Assembly: GCA_963422775.4 (NCBI GenBank)
Contig: CAUJSJ030000147.1
Location: 13,973-77,972 of the forward strand
Direction of reading: 5' to 3'
From: Pelomonas sp963422775
GTDB taxonomy: Bacteria; Pseudomonadota; Gammaproteobacteria; Burkholderiales; Burkholderiaceae_C
DNA length: 64,000 nucleotides
Shown here piece after piece: positions 1 to 9,036 of this stretch. Position 1 is the first letter of the stretch. Each line of letters begins with the position of its first letter. Position numbers and translations under genes: made by a program. The notes below the pieces were generated by a model. It had not been told where the DNA came from, ran no database searches, and worked only from the letters and a program-made list of their open reading frames with translations.

Positions 1-319
1 AGCGCGCGCGCTGCTGGAGCGCCTGGGTGTGGCCGACCAGGCCGACAAGTTCCCGACGGCGCTCTCGGGTGGCCAGCAGCAGCGCGTCGCTCTCGCCCGC
101 GCGCTGGCGAATGCGCCGGCGCTGATCCTGGCTGACGAGCCCACGGGCAATCTCGACTCTGCCAACGCCGAGGCGCTGCTCGCGCTGCTCGCTGGTCTCG
201 CCCGCGAGCAAGGCGTCACCATCGTCATGGTCACACACGAGGCCGCGGCGCTCGGCCAGGTGCAGCGCAGCCTGCGCCTGCGCGATGGCCGCCTCGTCGA
301 GGACCGCCGTCATGCTTGA
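1..319 (+). CDS. ABC transporter ATP-binding protein, C-terminal part
   Basis: This is the C-terminal end of an ABC ATPase whose start lies before the window; the open frame runs from base 2. It has the signature LSGGQQQRVALARAL, a Walker B with catalytic Glu (LILADEPTGNLDS) and the switch His in VMVTHE. That set is typical of the LolD/MacB/FtsE group. It would drive an inner-membrane export or lipoprotein-release system with the FtsX-like permease that follows, whose ATG at 312 overlaps this gene's TGA at 317-319. The overlap implies translational coupling. The substrate cannot be told from sequence. Confidence 0.93.
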   Translation, partial: ARALLERLGVADQADKFPTALSGGQQQRVALARALANAPALILADEPTGNLDSANAEALLALLAGLAREQGVTIVMVTHEAAALGQVQRSLRLRDGRLVEDRRHA

Positions 320-2669
320 CTCACGTTCACGCAAGACCTGGCGCGACCTCTGGCAGCACCGCGCACGCAGCGTCCTCGTCGTGCTTGCCGTGGCACTGGG
401 GCTCACAGCCGCCGGCACCATCCTCAACGCCTGGGCGCTGGTGGAACGCGCCACCGACCAGGGCTACCGCGCCAGCCTGCCGGTGTCGGCCACGCTGGTG
501 CTGGACCGCGCCGACGCGCCGGCACTCGCCATCGCACAAGCCCAACCCGGCATCGCCGCGGCGCGGCTCAGGCGCAGCGTGATGGCCGCCGTGCAGGCCA
601 ATGGCCGGGCGCGCAACGCCGTCGTCGTCGCGCTGGACGACTTCCAGCGTGCCGACATCGCCCGCCTGCAATCCGATGCGCCACTCGGGCCTCCGGCGGG
701 CGGCAGCCTGTGGATCGAACGCTCGTCGCTGGACTTCTCCGGCGCCAGCGTCGGCGAGCCCGTGTCGCTGCGCCTGACCGGCGGCGAGACCCAGTCCGTC
801 GACATCCAAGGCCTGGTTCGCGACGTCAGCCTCGCGCCGGGCTGGATGGAGAACATCGTCTACCTCTACGCCAGCGAGGCGACGCTGGCCCGCCTGGGTG
901 CGCCGACCGGCTTCAACGAACTGCAGCTGCGCGTGCACGACGGGCACGCCACGCGCGCGGACGTGCGCCGCATCGTCGAGGCGTTGGAAGCCAGACTATC
1001 CGCCGCCAGCTACACCGTGAAGAGCATCGACGTGCCCGAACCCGGTCAACACATCCACGCCGCGCAGATGGACTCGCTGCTGATGACACAGGGCGCCTTC
1101 GGCCTGCTGGCGCTGCTGGCCTGCGGCTTTCTCGTCGTCAACCTCGTGGCCGCGATGCTGGCCGGGCAGACGCGCGAGATGGCCGTCATGAAAGTGCTGG
1201 GCGGCTCGCCGGCACAGATCGGCACCATGGTGCTGGCGCAGGCTGGCGCGCTGGGCCTGCTGGCGTCGCTGATCGCGCTGCCTGCTGCGCTGTGGCTGGG
1301 CCGGGCCTACGGCGGGCTGAAGGCCGAGTTGCTGAACTTCCCGCTGGACGGCATCGCGACGCCGGCTTGGGGCGTTGCGCTGCAACTCGTCGTCGGCATC
1401 GGGCTGCCGCTGGCCGCCGCCGCGCTGCCGGTGCGGGCCGCCCTGCGCCGGCCGGTGGGTGAGGCGCTGCGCGACATCGGCATCACGCGCGGTGGCCAGG
1501 CGCTCAGTGTCAGGCGCGGTGCGCTCGCGGCACGCCTGGTGCCCCATCTCGGCGGCTGGGCGCGGCCGTTGCTGCTGTCGGTCGGCAACGCCTTTCGCCG
1601 GCGCCAGCGCATGTTGCTGACCGTGCTGGCGTTGGCCAGCGGCGGCGCGGTCTACCTGGGCGCGGCCAATCTGCGCAGTGCGGTGAGCGGTTCGGTGGAC
1701 GATCTTTTCGGCGCTCAGCGCTACCAGCTGCAGGTCCGCGCCACGGCGCCATCGCCCGCTTCGAAGCTGGAGGCGCTGGCGGCCGAGGTGCCCGGCGTCG
1801 CGCAAGCCGAGGCCTGGCGCGGCCTGCGGATCCATCTCGGCAGCGAGCCGCTGACGCTGCTTGGCGTGCCGACCGCCGGTCATCTGCTGGCGCCGCGCCT
1901 GCTCGAAGGCCGCTGGTTGGCAGCAGACGGTGAACTCGTCGTGAGCCGCCTGCTGTTGAAGCAGCAACCCGCGCTGAGCGTCGGCAGCAGGCACCGCATG
2001 GCCGACCGGGACTGGACGGTCGTCGGCCTCGTCGACAGCGGCCCGCAGGCGCTGGCCTACACGTCGCGCGCCACGCTGGACGCGCTGGCCGGCAACGACC
2101 TCGCGACCAGCCTCGTGCTGAGGCTGGACTCGCCCAACTCGCCCGTCGCGCTGCTGGACGCCGTGCAGCATCTGCGAGAGGCGCTGGCCGAGGCGGGCAT
2201 CGGCATCGCCAGCAGCCAGTCGCAGGCCGAGAACCGCCGCGTCGTCGAAGACCACCTGCTGATGGTGGTGGACTTCCTCGGCGCGATGGGCCTGGTGATG
2301 ATCGCCGTCGGCGCGATGGGCCTGGCGTCGACCATGGGCCTGGCCGTGCTGGAACGCCAGCGCGAGATCGGCGTGCTGCGCGCCATCGGCGCACGCGATG
2401 GCGCCATCCTCGGGCTGATCCAGATCGAGGGCCTGACCATCGTCGTGCTGGCCTGGCTGACATCGCTGCCACTGTCTCTGCCCATCAGCGCGCTGCTCGA
2501 AGTGGCCTTCGGCCGCATCATGTTCAGCGTGCCGTGGCGGCTGCTGCCGAGTGCTGGCGTGGCCTTCGGATGGCTGGGATTGATGGCGCTGATTTCGCTG
2601 CTCGCCTGCGCCCTGCCCGCGCGTCGCGCGCTGCGGATTCCCGCTGCAAAAGCACTCGCATACAACTGA
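312..2669 (+). CDS. FtsX/MacB-family ABC transporter permease
   Basis: This 785-residue inner-membrane permease starts at ATG 312 (MLDSRSRKTWRDLW), inside the end of the ATPase gene. It has the duplicated FtsX plan: an N-terminal membrane segment (about residues 18-40), a periplasmic MacB-like core, a block of membrane helices containing EMAVMKVLGGSPAQ, a second periplasmic core, and a C-terminal FtsX domain with ERQREIGVLRAIGARDG. The paired 'E-x-A/G-V-x-K/R-x-L/I-G' motifs mark the family. It probably works with the preceding ATPase to move a lipid-linked or lipoprotein substrate outward. No substrate can be assigned. An earlier start at 285 is open but would lie further inside the ATPase gene. 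Confidence 0.92.
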   Translation: MLDSRSRKTWRDLWQHRARSVLVVLAVALGLTAAGTILNAWALVERATDQGYRASLPVSATLVLDRADAPALAIAQAQPGIAAARLRRSVMAAVQANGRARNAVVVALDDFQRADIARLQSDAPLGPPAGGSLWIERSSLDFSGASVGEPVSLRLTGGETQSVDIQGLVRDVSLAPGWMENIVYLYASEATLARLGAPTGFNELQLRVHDGHATRADVRRIVEALEARLSAASYTVKSIDVPEPGQHIHAAQMDSLLMTQGAFGLLALLACGFLVVNLVAAMLAGQTREMAVMKVLGGSPAQIGTMVLAQAGALGLLASLIALPAALWLGRAYGGLKAELLNFPLDGIATPAWGVALQLVVGIGLPLAAAALPVRAALRRPVGEALRDIGITRGGQALSVRRGALAARLVPHLGGWARPLLLSVGNAFRRRQRMLLTVLALASGGAVYLGAANLRSAVSGSVDDLFGAQRYQLQVRATAPSPASKLEALAAEVPGVAQAEAWRGLRIHLGSEPLTLLGVPTAGHLLAPRLLEGRWLAADGELVVSRLLLKQQPALSVGSRHRMADRDWTVVGLVDSGPQALAYTSRATLDALAGNDLATSLVLRLDSPNSPVALLDAVQHLREALAEAGIGIASSQSQAENRRVVEDHLLMVVDFLGAMGLVMIAVGAMGLASTMGLAVLERQREIGVLRAIGARDGAILGLIQIEGLTIVVLAWLTSLPLSLPISALLEVAFGRIMFSVPWRLLPSAGVAFGWLGLMALISLLACALPARRALRIPAAKALAYN

Positions 2670-2809
2670 ATCACGGTAAGCCCCAATCGCTATTTGAAGC
2701 ACTTCTCAAGAGAATCCACGCCTCCCGGCAGTCGGCGACGCTCTTGAGTCACACAACATTACAGAAGTCGTACGAAACGCAAGGTTGGCGTCGCCGGGTG
2801 GCCCGCAAG

Positions 2810-4117
2810 ATGCGTCGCATGTTGGCGTTGGCGCTGTTGCCCTGGAGTTGCGCGGCCATGGCGGCCGGCGCGGCTGTGGCTGCACCGGCGGCCGATGGCG
2901 CGGGTGAACTGAATGTGCTGCACTGGTGGACGTCCGCCAGCGAGCGCGCCGCGGCCAACCATGTCGCGGCGCGCATGGCCGAGAACGGCCTGAAGTGGGT
3001 GGACGGTGCCGTGGCCGGCGGCGGCGGCGGGCCCGCCATCAAGGTGCTGAACGAGCGCATCCTGCGCCGCATGGCGCCCAAGGTGGCGCAGCTCAACGGC
3101 GCGTCCATGAACGAGTGGGCCGACATGGGCTTGCTGCTGGAGCTGGACGGCGTGGCGGCCAAGCGCAACTGGGCCAAGGTCATGTTCCCGCAGGTCATGG
3201 CGCAGGTGACGGTGCGCGGCCACATCGTCGCGGCGCCGCTGGGCATCCAGCGCATCAACAACCTCTACCTGAACAAGGCGCTGCTCAAGCGCCATGGCAT
3301 CGAGCCGCCGAGCGACTGGGAAGGCCTGGAGCGCGCCGCCGTCAAGCTGCGCGCGGCGGGCGTCACGCCAGTGGCCTTCAGCGACGAGCCCTGGCAGGTG
3401 GCCACCATTTTCGAGGCCATGCTGCTCAGCGAGGCCGGCCCGGCGCTGTACCGGCGCATGCTGGAGCAGCGCGACCTCAGCGCCTTCGACGACCCTGCTC
3501 TCGAACGCGCGCTCAAGCGCCTGCGCAACTGGCGCAATCTCGCCCTGCCCGCGAACTCAGCGGGGGGCGCCGCACCCGGCGAGCGGCCCTGGACCGATGT
3601 CGTCGCCGACTTTGCCAACGAGCGCGCCGCCATGATGATCATGGGCGACTGGGCCCGCGGCGAGCTGGGCGCCATGGGGCTGGAGGGCGAGCGCGACTTC
3701 AGCTGCAAGGCCGTGCCCGGCACCGCCCAGGCCCACCTCTACAGCATCGACACCCTGGCCATGCTGGCCGGCAACGGCGGCAGCCAGGCCGACCAGGAAA
3801 AGATGGCCGAGCTGCTGGGCAGCGCGACGCTGCAACTGGGCTACAACCGCATCAAGGGCTCCATCCCCGTGCGCCGCGACGTGCCGGTGGACGAGCTGGA
3901 CCCTTGCGCGCAAGCCTCCTTCCACCTTTTTGCCAACCCCAACACGCCGCGTGTGCCCAGCCTCGTGCACCGCATGGCCTTTGGCGAGGTCGGCAAGAAC
4001 GCCATCATCGAAACCGTCCACCGCTTCGCGCTGGACCCGAGCCAGACGCCGGCCGCCGCGCAGCGCAAGCTGCAGGGCCTGCTGCGTGCGTTGAGCCCCA
4101 AGAAAGCAGTTCCATGA
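2810..4117 (+). CDS. Periplasmic extracellular solute-binding protein linked to a two-component system
   Basis: A family-1-type (sugar-binding) periplasmic protein of 435 residues. The chosen ATG at 2810 gives a signal peptide (MRRMLALALLPWS, cleavage near AMAAGAAVA). The mature start ELNVLHWWTSASE is the usual first strand of carbohydrate-binding proteins, and PLGIQRINNLYLNK is a hinge-region motif of the group. No permease or ATPase gene follows. The stop instead overlaps the start of a response regulator in an ATGA junction. I infer that it senses a ligand for the histidine kinase encoded two genes on, rather than importing it. The frame is open further upstream, but that part has no protein-like features. 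Confidence 0.85.
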   Translation: MRRMLALALLPWSCAAMAAGAAVAAPAADGAGELNVLHWWTSASERAAANHVAARMAENGLKWVDGAVAGGGGGPAIKVLNERILRRMAPKVAQLNGASMNEWADMGLLLELDGVAAKRNWAKVMFPQVMAQVTVRGHIVAAPLGIQRINNLYLNKALLKRHGIEPPSDWEGLERAAVKLRAAGVTPVAFSDEPWQVATIFEAMLLSEAGPALYRRMLEQRDLSAFDDPALERALKRLRNWRNLALPANSAGGAAPGERPWTDVVADFANERAAMMIMGDWARGELGAMGLEGERDFSCKAVPGTAQAHLYSIDTLAMLAGNGGSQADQEKMAELLGSATLQLGYNRIKGSIPVRRDVPVDELDPCAQASFHLFANPNTPRVPSLVHRMAFGEVGKNAIIETVHRFALDPSQTPAAAQRKLQGLLRALSPKKAVP

Positions 4118-4833
4118 CTCCCCGCAAGATCTTGATCGTCGACGACGATCAGAAAATCCGCAGCCTGCTGAAGACCTACCTCGAGAAGAACCAGTACGAG
4201 GTGCTACTGGCGCACGACGGCGCCAGCTTCATGGCCGAGTTCGAGCGCCACCGCGACGAGATCAGCCTGTGCATCCTGGACGTGATGCTGCCCGACACCG
4301 AAGGCTTCACGCTGTGCCAGTCGGTGCGCCGCCGCTCCGAGGTGCCCGTAATCATGCTGACGGCCAGCGCCGACGAGACGGACCGCATCGTCGGCCTGGA
4401 GCTGGGCGCCGACGACTACCTCGGCAAGCCCTTCAACCCGCGCGAGCTGCTGGCGCGCATCAAGGCCATCACGCGCCGCACCGGCCAGGAGAAGGCCAAG
4501 GAGCCGCGCTACTACGCCTTCAACGGCTTCACGCTGGACCTGCTGGAGCGCAGCCTCATCGACCCGGACGGCGCGGCCTCGGCGCTGTCGGGCATGGACT
4601 TCCAACTGCTGAAGCTGCTCGTCGAACACCCCGGCGAGGTGCTGGACCGCAGCCGCCTGGCCGAGGTCACGCGCGGGCGCGACCTCGGGCCGCTGGACCG
4701 GTCGCTGGATGTGCAGGTCAGCCGCCTGCGCCAGCGCCTGCAGGACGATGGCAAGCAGCCGGCACTGATCAAGACAGTGCGCGGCTCAGGCTACGTGTTC
4801 TCGACGACCGTGACGCCAAGGCATGCCCTCTGA
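4114..4833 (+). CDS. OmpR-family response regulator
   Basis: A 239-residue two-component regulator. The receiver domain (about 1-120) has the acidic pair in IVDDDQK, the phospho-acceptor Asp56 in CILDVMLPD and the conserved Lys in LGKPF. The C-terminal winged-helix DNA-binding domain (about 140-235) has DRSLDVQVSRLRQRL and a KTVRGSGYVF wing, as in OmpR/PhoB proteins. The gene overlaps the binding-protein gene before it (ATGA) and the kinase gene after it, so the three are one transcript and probably one signalling unit. The target genes are unknown; the halogenase-like gene just downstream is one candidate. Confidence 0.95.
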   Translation: MTPRKILIVDDDQKIRSLLKTYLEKNQYEVLLAHDGASFMAEFERHRDEISLCILDVMLPDTEGFTLCQSVRRRSEVPVIMLTASADETDRIVGLELGADDYLGKPFNPRELLARIKAITRRTGQEKAKEPRYYAFNGFTLDLLERSLIDPDGAASALSGMDFQLLKLLVEHPGEVLDRSRLAEVTRGRDLGPLDRSLDVQVSRLRQRLQDDGKQPALIKTVRGSGYVFSTTVTPRHAL

Positions 4834-6331
4834 GGTTGAGGACGCAGGGCCGCCCGCGCCTTTGCGACGCTGGCCGCAGCGCGCGAGCAGCTTTCTCTTT
4901 GACAGCCTCCAGGGCCGCTTCGTGCTGGCCATGCTGGGCGGACTCGCCCTCGTACAGCTGGCCGTCAACCTCGTCTGGTACAGCCAGGTCGAGCAGCGTG
5001 TGCGGCGTCAAACCGAGTTGGCGGCCCACCACGTAGCCAGTGGCGCGATGGGCGCGGTTCGGGCGCTGCGCGAGCTGCCGGCCGCCTACCGGCCCCTGCT
5101 CATCGAACAGCTGCGCACCATGGGCGGCACGCGCTTTCTCGTCTTCTTCAACAACGCAGCCGTCACGGTGACGCCGCTGGCCGGCCAGCCCATGGCGCGC
5201 ACGCTGGAGCAGCAGGTCACGCAGGAGCTGAGCGCGCAGATGCCCAAGGGCACGCCGGTCCGCGTGGTGCTGGCGTCGCCCCTCGGCCTGGCCGTATCGC
5301 CCAGCGGCGCGCTGCTGAGCGACCTGCCGGAGAGCTGGGTCGAGCCGTCGTTGATTGCCGTCGAGCGGCCGGCGCCCTTTCTCGTCATCCAGGCCGAGAC
5401 GGAGCCGGGCGTTTGGCTCTACCTCAGCAGCACGCTGCCCGATCCCTACTTCCTGGAGCAGCTGGAGTTCTTCACCTGGCAGCGCCTAACGCCGCAGCTG
5501 CTGGCACTGGGCCTGGCGGTGCTGCTGACGCTGATCGCCGTGCGCGCCATCACGCGGCCGCTGGCGGGCCTGAGCCTGGCGGCTGCGCGCGTGGGCCGGC
5601 GCGTGGCGCCCAAGCCGCTGCGCGTCAGCGGCACGCAGGAGGTGCGCCAGGCCATCGAGGCCTTCAACGACATGCAGGAGCGCATCCGTCGCTACATCGG
5701 CGACCGCGAGCGCCTGTTCGCGTCCATCTCGCACGACCTGCGCACGCCGATCACGCGGCTGCGCCTGCGCAGCGAGCTGCTGGACGACACCACCGTGCAG
5801 GACGAGTTCCACGAGGACCTGGACGAGCTGGACATGATGGTGAAGACGGCTCTGCAGATCGTGAAGGACACCGACATCCACGAGAACCGGGCGCCGCTGC
5901 GCATCGACCTCGTGCTGCAGAAGATGGTGCGGGATGCGCGCATGGGCGGCCACAAGATCGAGCTGCAGAACGAGCCGCTGACGGTGTTCGGCAAGCCGCT
6001 GGCCTTGAAGCGCGCCATCGGCAACCTGCTGGACAACGCGATGTTCTACGGCGATGCCGAGCAGCCGGTGGAGGTGAGCGTGGGCAGCGACGAGGACGGC
6101 CTGGTCATCGTGACCGTGCGGGACCATGGTCCCGGCGTGCCGGACAGCGCGCTGGCGCGACTGGGCCAGCCCTACACACGACTGGAGCATGGCGCCAGCC
6201 TGCGCAAGGAAGGCCTGGGCCTGGGCCTGTCCATCGTGCGCGAGATCGTCGCCGACCACGGCGGCACGGTGCGCTTTCGCAATCACCCGTCGGGCGGCTT
6301 CGAAGTGCGCCTGGCTCTGCCGGCAGGCTGA
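4823..6331 (+). CDS. Sensor histidine kinase (EnvZ-like)
   Basis: A 502-residue membrane histidine kinase. It has a first membrane segment near residues 30-52, a periplasmic sensor region of about 170 residues, a second membrane segment near 225-245, a HAMP linker, and a dimerisation domain with phospho-acceptor His304 in SISHDLRTPITR. The ATPase domain shows the N box (NLLDNAMFYG), G1 (DHGPGVP) and G2 (GLGLGLSIV) motifs. It starts at ATG 4823 inside the end of the response-regulator gene. With the binding protein two genes upstream, it could be a kinase that reads a periplasmic ligand through a soluble binding protein. That last point is inference. Confidence 0.94.
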   Translation: MPSEVEDAGPPAPLRRWPQRASSFLFDSLQGRFVLAMLGGLALVQLAVNLVWYSQVEQRVRRQTELAAHHVASGAMGAVRALRELPAAYRPLLIEQLRTMGGTRFLVFFNNAAVTVTPLAGQPMARTLEQQVTQELSAQMPKGTPVRVVLASPLGLAVSPSGALLSDLPESWVEPSLIAVERPAPFLVIQAETEPGVWLYLSSTLPDPYFLEQLEFFTWQRLTPQLLALGLAVLLTLIAVRAITRPLAGLSLAAARVGRRVAPKPLRVSGTQEVRQAIEAFNDMQERIRRYIGDRERLFASISHDLRTPITRLRLRSELLDDTTVQDEFHEDLDELDMMVKTALQIVKDTDIHENRAPLRIDLVLQKMVRDARMGGHKIELQNEPLTVFGKPLALKRAIGNLLDNAMFYGDAEQPVEVSVGSDEDGLVIVTVRDHGPGVPDSALARLGQPYTRLEHGASLRKEGLGLGLSIVREIVADHGGTVRFRNHPSGGFEVRLALPAG

Positions 6332-6334
6332 GAA

Positions 6335-7804
6335 ATGAGTCCCCCGAAACACATCGCCATCGTCGGCGGCGGCACGGCCGGCTGGATGACGGCCAACTTG
6401 CTGCGCCACCGCTGGGCCAGGCTCGGCGTCGAGGTCACGCTGATCGAGTCGGCCGATATCGGCACCATCGGTGTCGGTGAAGGCTCGACGCCGTTTCTGC
6501 GCCACTTCTTCCGCACGCTGGGCATTGCCGAGCGCGACTGGATGCCAGCTTGCGACGCGACTTTCAAGAGCAGCATCCGCTTCCCCGGTTGGAGCAGCGT
6601 GGCGGGCTATGAAAGCTACGTCCACCCCTTCTTCAGCGAGGCGGACCGCGAGCTGGGCAATCAGTTCTTCACCAACGCCTGCCTGCGCCGGCGTGGCCAG
6701 GCGGCGGATGCCAACCCGCAGGACTTCTTCCTCGCGGCCGAGTTGGCGCGCCAGCGCCGCGCGCCGCTCGGCACGGACTACGCGTACCACTTCGACGCGG
6801 GCAAGCTGGGCACCTTCCTGCGCGCACATGCCGTCGGCCTCGGCGTGCGCCACCTCGTCGACACGGTGGCGCGCGCGGAACAGCATGAGAACGGCGACAT
6901 CGCGGTGCTGCGGCTGAGCAGCGGCGCGCGCATTGCGGCCGACCTCTTCGTCGACTGCAGCGGCTTCAAGGGTCTGCTCATCACCGAGACGCTCGGAGAG
7001 CCCTTCCACGCCTACCGCGACAACCTCTTCAACGACCGCGCCATCGCCATCCCGACGGCACTGATCGATGGCGAGGACATTCCTTGCGAAACCGTCTCGA
7101 CCGCGCTGCGCCACGGCTGGGCCTGGCAGATCCCGTTGACGACACGCTACGGCAACGGCTACGTCTACAGCTCGGACTACGTCAGCGACGACGCGGCCGA
7201 GCGCGAGCTGCGCGAGCATCTCGGTCCTGCAGCCGAAGGTGCGACGGCGCGCCGGCTGCGCATGCGCGTCGGCTGCGTGAAACAGCACTGGCGGCAGAAC
7301 TGCGTGGCCGTCGGCTTGTCTCAGGGATTCATCGAACCCCTGGAGGCGACGGCGCTGATGCTGATCCAGCTCAGCGTGGAGCAGTTCATCGCCGCGCTCG
7401 AAGACGACGGCTTCGGCCGCGCGCGGCAGGACGCCTTCAACGAGCGCGTGAACGCGATGTTCGAGGGCGTGCGCGATTACGTCGTCGCCCACTACCAGCT
7501 CAACACACGCCACGACACCGACTACTGGCGGGCCAACCGCGCCAACCGCAACATCTCGGAGCGGCTGGCCAGCCTGCTCGACGCCTGGGACCGTGGCGGC
7601 GACTTCGAGGCCGAGTTGGAGCGCCACGGCGCGGAGCTGATGTATCTGCGCCCGTCCTGGTATTGCCTGTTCGCAGGCATGGGCCGTTTCCCAGCCGAGC
7701 TGCGCCCGGCACCTCAGGCCGTGACGGCAGAGGTCGCAAGACAACGCCTGGCTGGCATGGCTCGAGCGTTCCGCTCACACCATCGCGAACTGATGGACGA
7801 GTGA
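6335..7804 (+). CDS. FAD-dependent tryptophan-halogenase-family protein
   Basis: A 489-residue flavoprotein of the tryptophan halogenase family. It has the N-terminal FAD motif GGGTAGW, the halogenase signature WxWxIP (GWAWQIP), a Lys in ATFKSSI at the position of the catalytic Lys of PrnA-type enzymes, and FIEPLEATAL near the second catalytic position. Such enzymes use reduced flavin, oxygen and halide to halogenate an aromatic ring. The ATG at 6335 is 3 bases after the kinase stop, so it may be part of the signalling transcript. No tryptophan or natural-product genes are nearby, so the substrate is unknown. Two more family members lie at 36302 and 37858. Confidence 0.88.
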   Translation: MSPPKHIAIVGGGTAGWMTANLLRHRWARLGVEVTLIESADIGTIGVGEGSTPFLRHFFRTLGIAERDWMPACDATFKSSIRFPGWSSVAGYESYVHPFFSEADRELGNQFFTNACLRRRGQAADANPQDFFLAAELARQRRAPLGTDYAYHFDAGKLGTFLRAHAVGLGVRHLVDTVARAEQHENGDIAVLRLSSGARIAADLFVDCSGFKGLLITETLGEPFHAYRDNLFNDRAIAIPTALIDGEDIPCETVSTALRHGWAWQIPLTTRYGNGYVYSSDYVSDDAAERELREHLGPAAEGATARRLRMRVGCVKQHWRQNCVAVGLSQGFIEPLEATALMLIQLSVEQFIAALEDDGFGRARQDAFNERVNAMFEGVRDYVVAHYQLNTRHDTDYWRANRANRNISERLASLLDAWDRGGDFEAELERHGAELMYLRPSWYCLFAGMGRFPAELRPAPQAVTAEVARQRLAGMARAFRSHHRELMDE

Positions 7805-7953
7805 GCGATCTTCGCCAGGCATGCCGTGGTCAGTCGCGTCGAGGCCACCTGCACTCGTCAAATCTGACGTCGATCAAGCCCGCTCCAGGCTGAGCTGAGT
7901 CATTCACATGCCGATACAGCAGCGACAGCAGCCGTCCGGACCGGTCATTGAGC

Positions 7954-7975
7954 GCTGCCGGCACCGACCGGCAGC
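7954..7975. terminator. Possible weak terminator hairpin between converging genes
   Basis: The arms GCTGCCGG (7954-7961) and CCGGCAGC (7968-7975) form a perfect 8-bp stem with a 6-base loop. They lie between the halogenase-like gene ending at 7804 and the pirin gene ending at 8017. No T-tract follows on either strand, so it is not a classical intrinsic terminator. The rest of the 212-base gap shows nothing recognisable. Confidence 0.35.
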
Positions 7976-8016
7976 TTCGCCCATGGGAGCAGTCGCTTGA
8001 TCACGGTCCTCGAAAG

Positions 8017-8991
8017 TCAATCGGTTGAAGCGAACCTTCCCCGCTTCGAGCCATGGTTCGGGTCGTAGACGCCCCAAGCCCAATCTCCAAACCGGGTGTG
8101 TCGGTAGTCTTCGTAGGCACGTCGGATTTCGTCTAGCGTGGTCATCACGAACGGCCCGTGCTGCACGACGGGCTCTTCAATCGGGCGGCCCTGGAGCAGC
8201 AGTACCTCGGCTTCCTTGGACCCATTTACCAGCTCGACCACGGCGGAGCAGTCGACCTCGATAGCAGAACACGCGTCGACGCACTCGCCGTCGATGGTCA
8301 GCGCGGAGCCCTTGAAGAAGAGGAGTTGCCTGCGCGTGCCGCTACCCGAGGCAGCCGGCAGCTGCCACCTCGCACCCGGCGCCATCTTCAACGTCCACAC
8401 GGCCAAGTCCGAACTAGGGTTTGACGCCCATGACCTTGAAGGCGGTGACGGCGGCTCTTGCATGTCCACTCCGCGCAAGGTGCCGACAATGCATGTGACG
8501 TCGACGCCGGCTTCAACATGCCTTGGGATGTCCTCAGCCCAGAACATCTTGAAGCTGGGCTCAGCCATCTTGTCGCGCGCCGGCAGGTTCAGCCATATCT
8601 GAAACAGCTCCAGCGTGTTCGGCTTGAGGGGGTCCAGCAAAGGGAACATCTCCGCATGCACGACGCCACGCCCCGCAGTCAGCCACTGCACATCGCCTGC
8701 GGCATAACGGGCTGTGGCGCCCAGTGAGTCGGCGTGATCGACCACGCCCTGGCGGACGATGGTGATGGTCTCGAAGCCGCGGTGCGGGTGGGCGGGGAAG
8801 CCTGGCACCGTCTGCCCGAAGTACATGCGCCAGGGCTTGGCGGCGCCTGCATCGGCGGATGGCGGCTCGCTGGGTCCCAACTCGGCGTTCCCGGGTGGAT
8901 AGTGGTCGAGGTGATAGGCGCAGACGAGAAACGGGTCGATGGTTGCCCAGGGGGTGCCGAGCCGGGCGACGCTGATGATGGAACGGGGCAT
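8017..8991 (-). CDS. Pirin-family protein
   Basis: A 324-residue bicupin of the pirin family. The N-terminal cupin has the metal-binding pattern HPHRGFETITIV and a later His in GRGVVHAEMF, which are the usual Fe-binding His/Glu ligands, and the stretch WRMYFGQTVPGFPAHPH is characteristic. Some pirins show quercetin dioxygenase activity and others act in stress responses; this protein's activity is not determined. It is the last gene of a minus-strand cluster running from YceI (10898) through azoreductase and an NAD(P)-binding reductase. Together they suggest a response to quinones or oxidants. Confidence 0.9.
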   Translation of the reverse strand: MPRSIISVARLGTPWATIDPFLVCAYHLDHYPPGNAELGPSEPPSADAGAAKPWRMYFGQTVPGFPAHPHRGFETITIVRQGVVDHADSLGATARYAAGDVQWLTAGRGVVHAEMFPLLDPLKPNTLELFQIWLNLPARDKMAEPSFKMFWAEDIPRHVEAGVDVTCIVGTLRGVDMQEPPSPPSRSWASNPSSDLAVWTLKMAPGARWQLPAASGSGTRRQLLFFKGSALTIDGECVDACSAIEVDCSAVVELVNGSKEAEVLLLQGRPIEEPVVQHGPFVMTTLDEIRRAYEDYRHTRFGDWAWGVYDPNHGSKRGRFASTD

Positions 8992-9036
8992 GGTGAATCC
9001 AATGAGAGCAGGGGACGAGACGCCCTTGGCCGGCAG

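Noticed and set aside
2705..2748. CTCAAGAG ... CTCTTGAG inverted repeat before the binding-protein gene
   Set aside because: Arms are 28 bases apart, no T-run follows, and no related copy was found; too weak to call.
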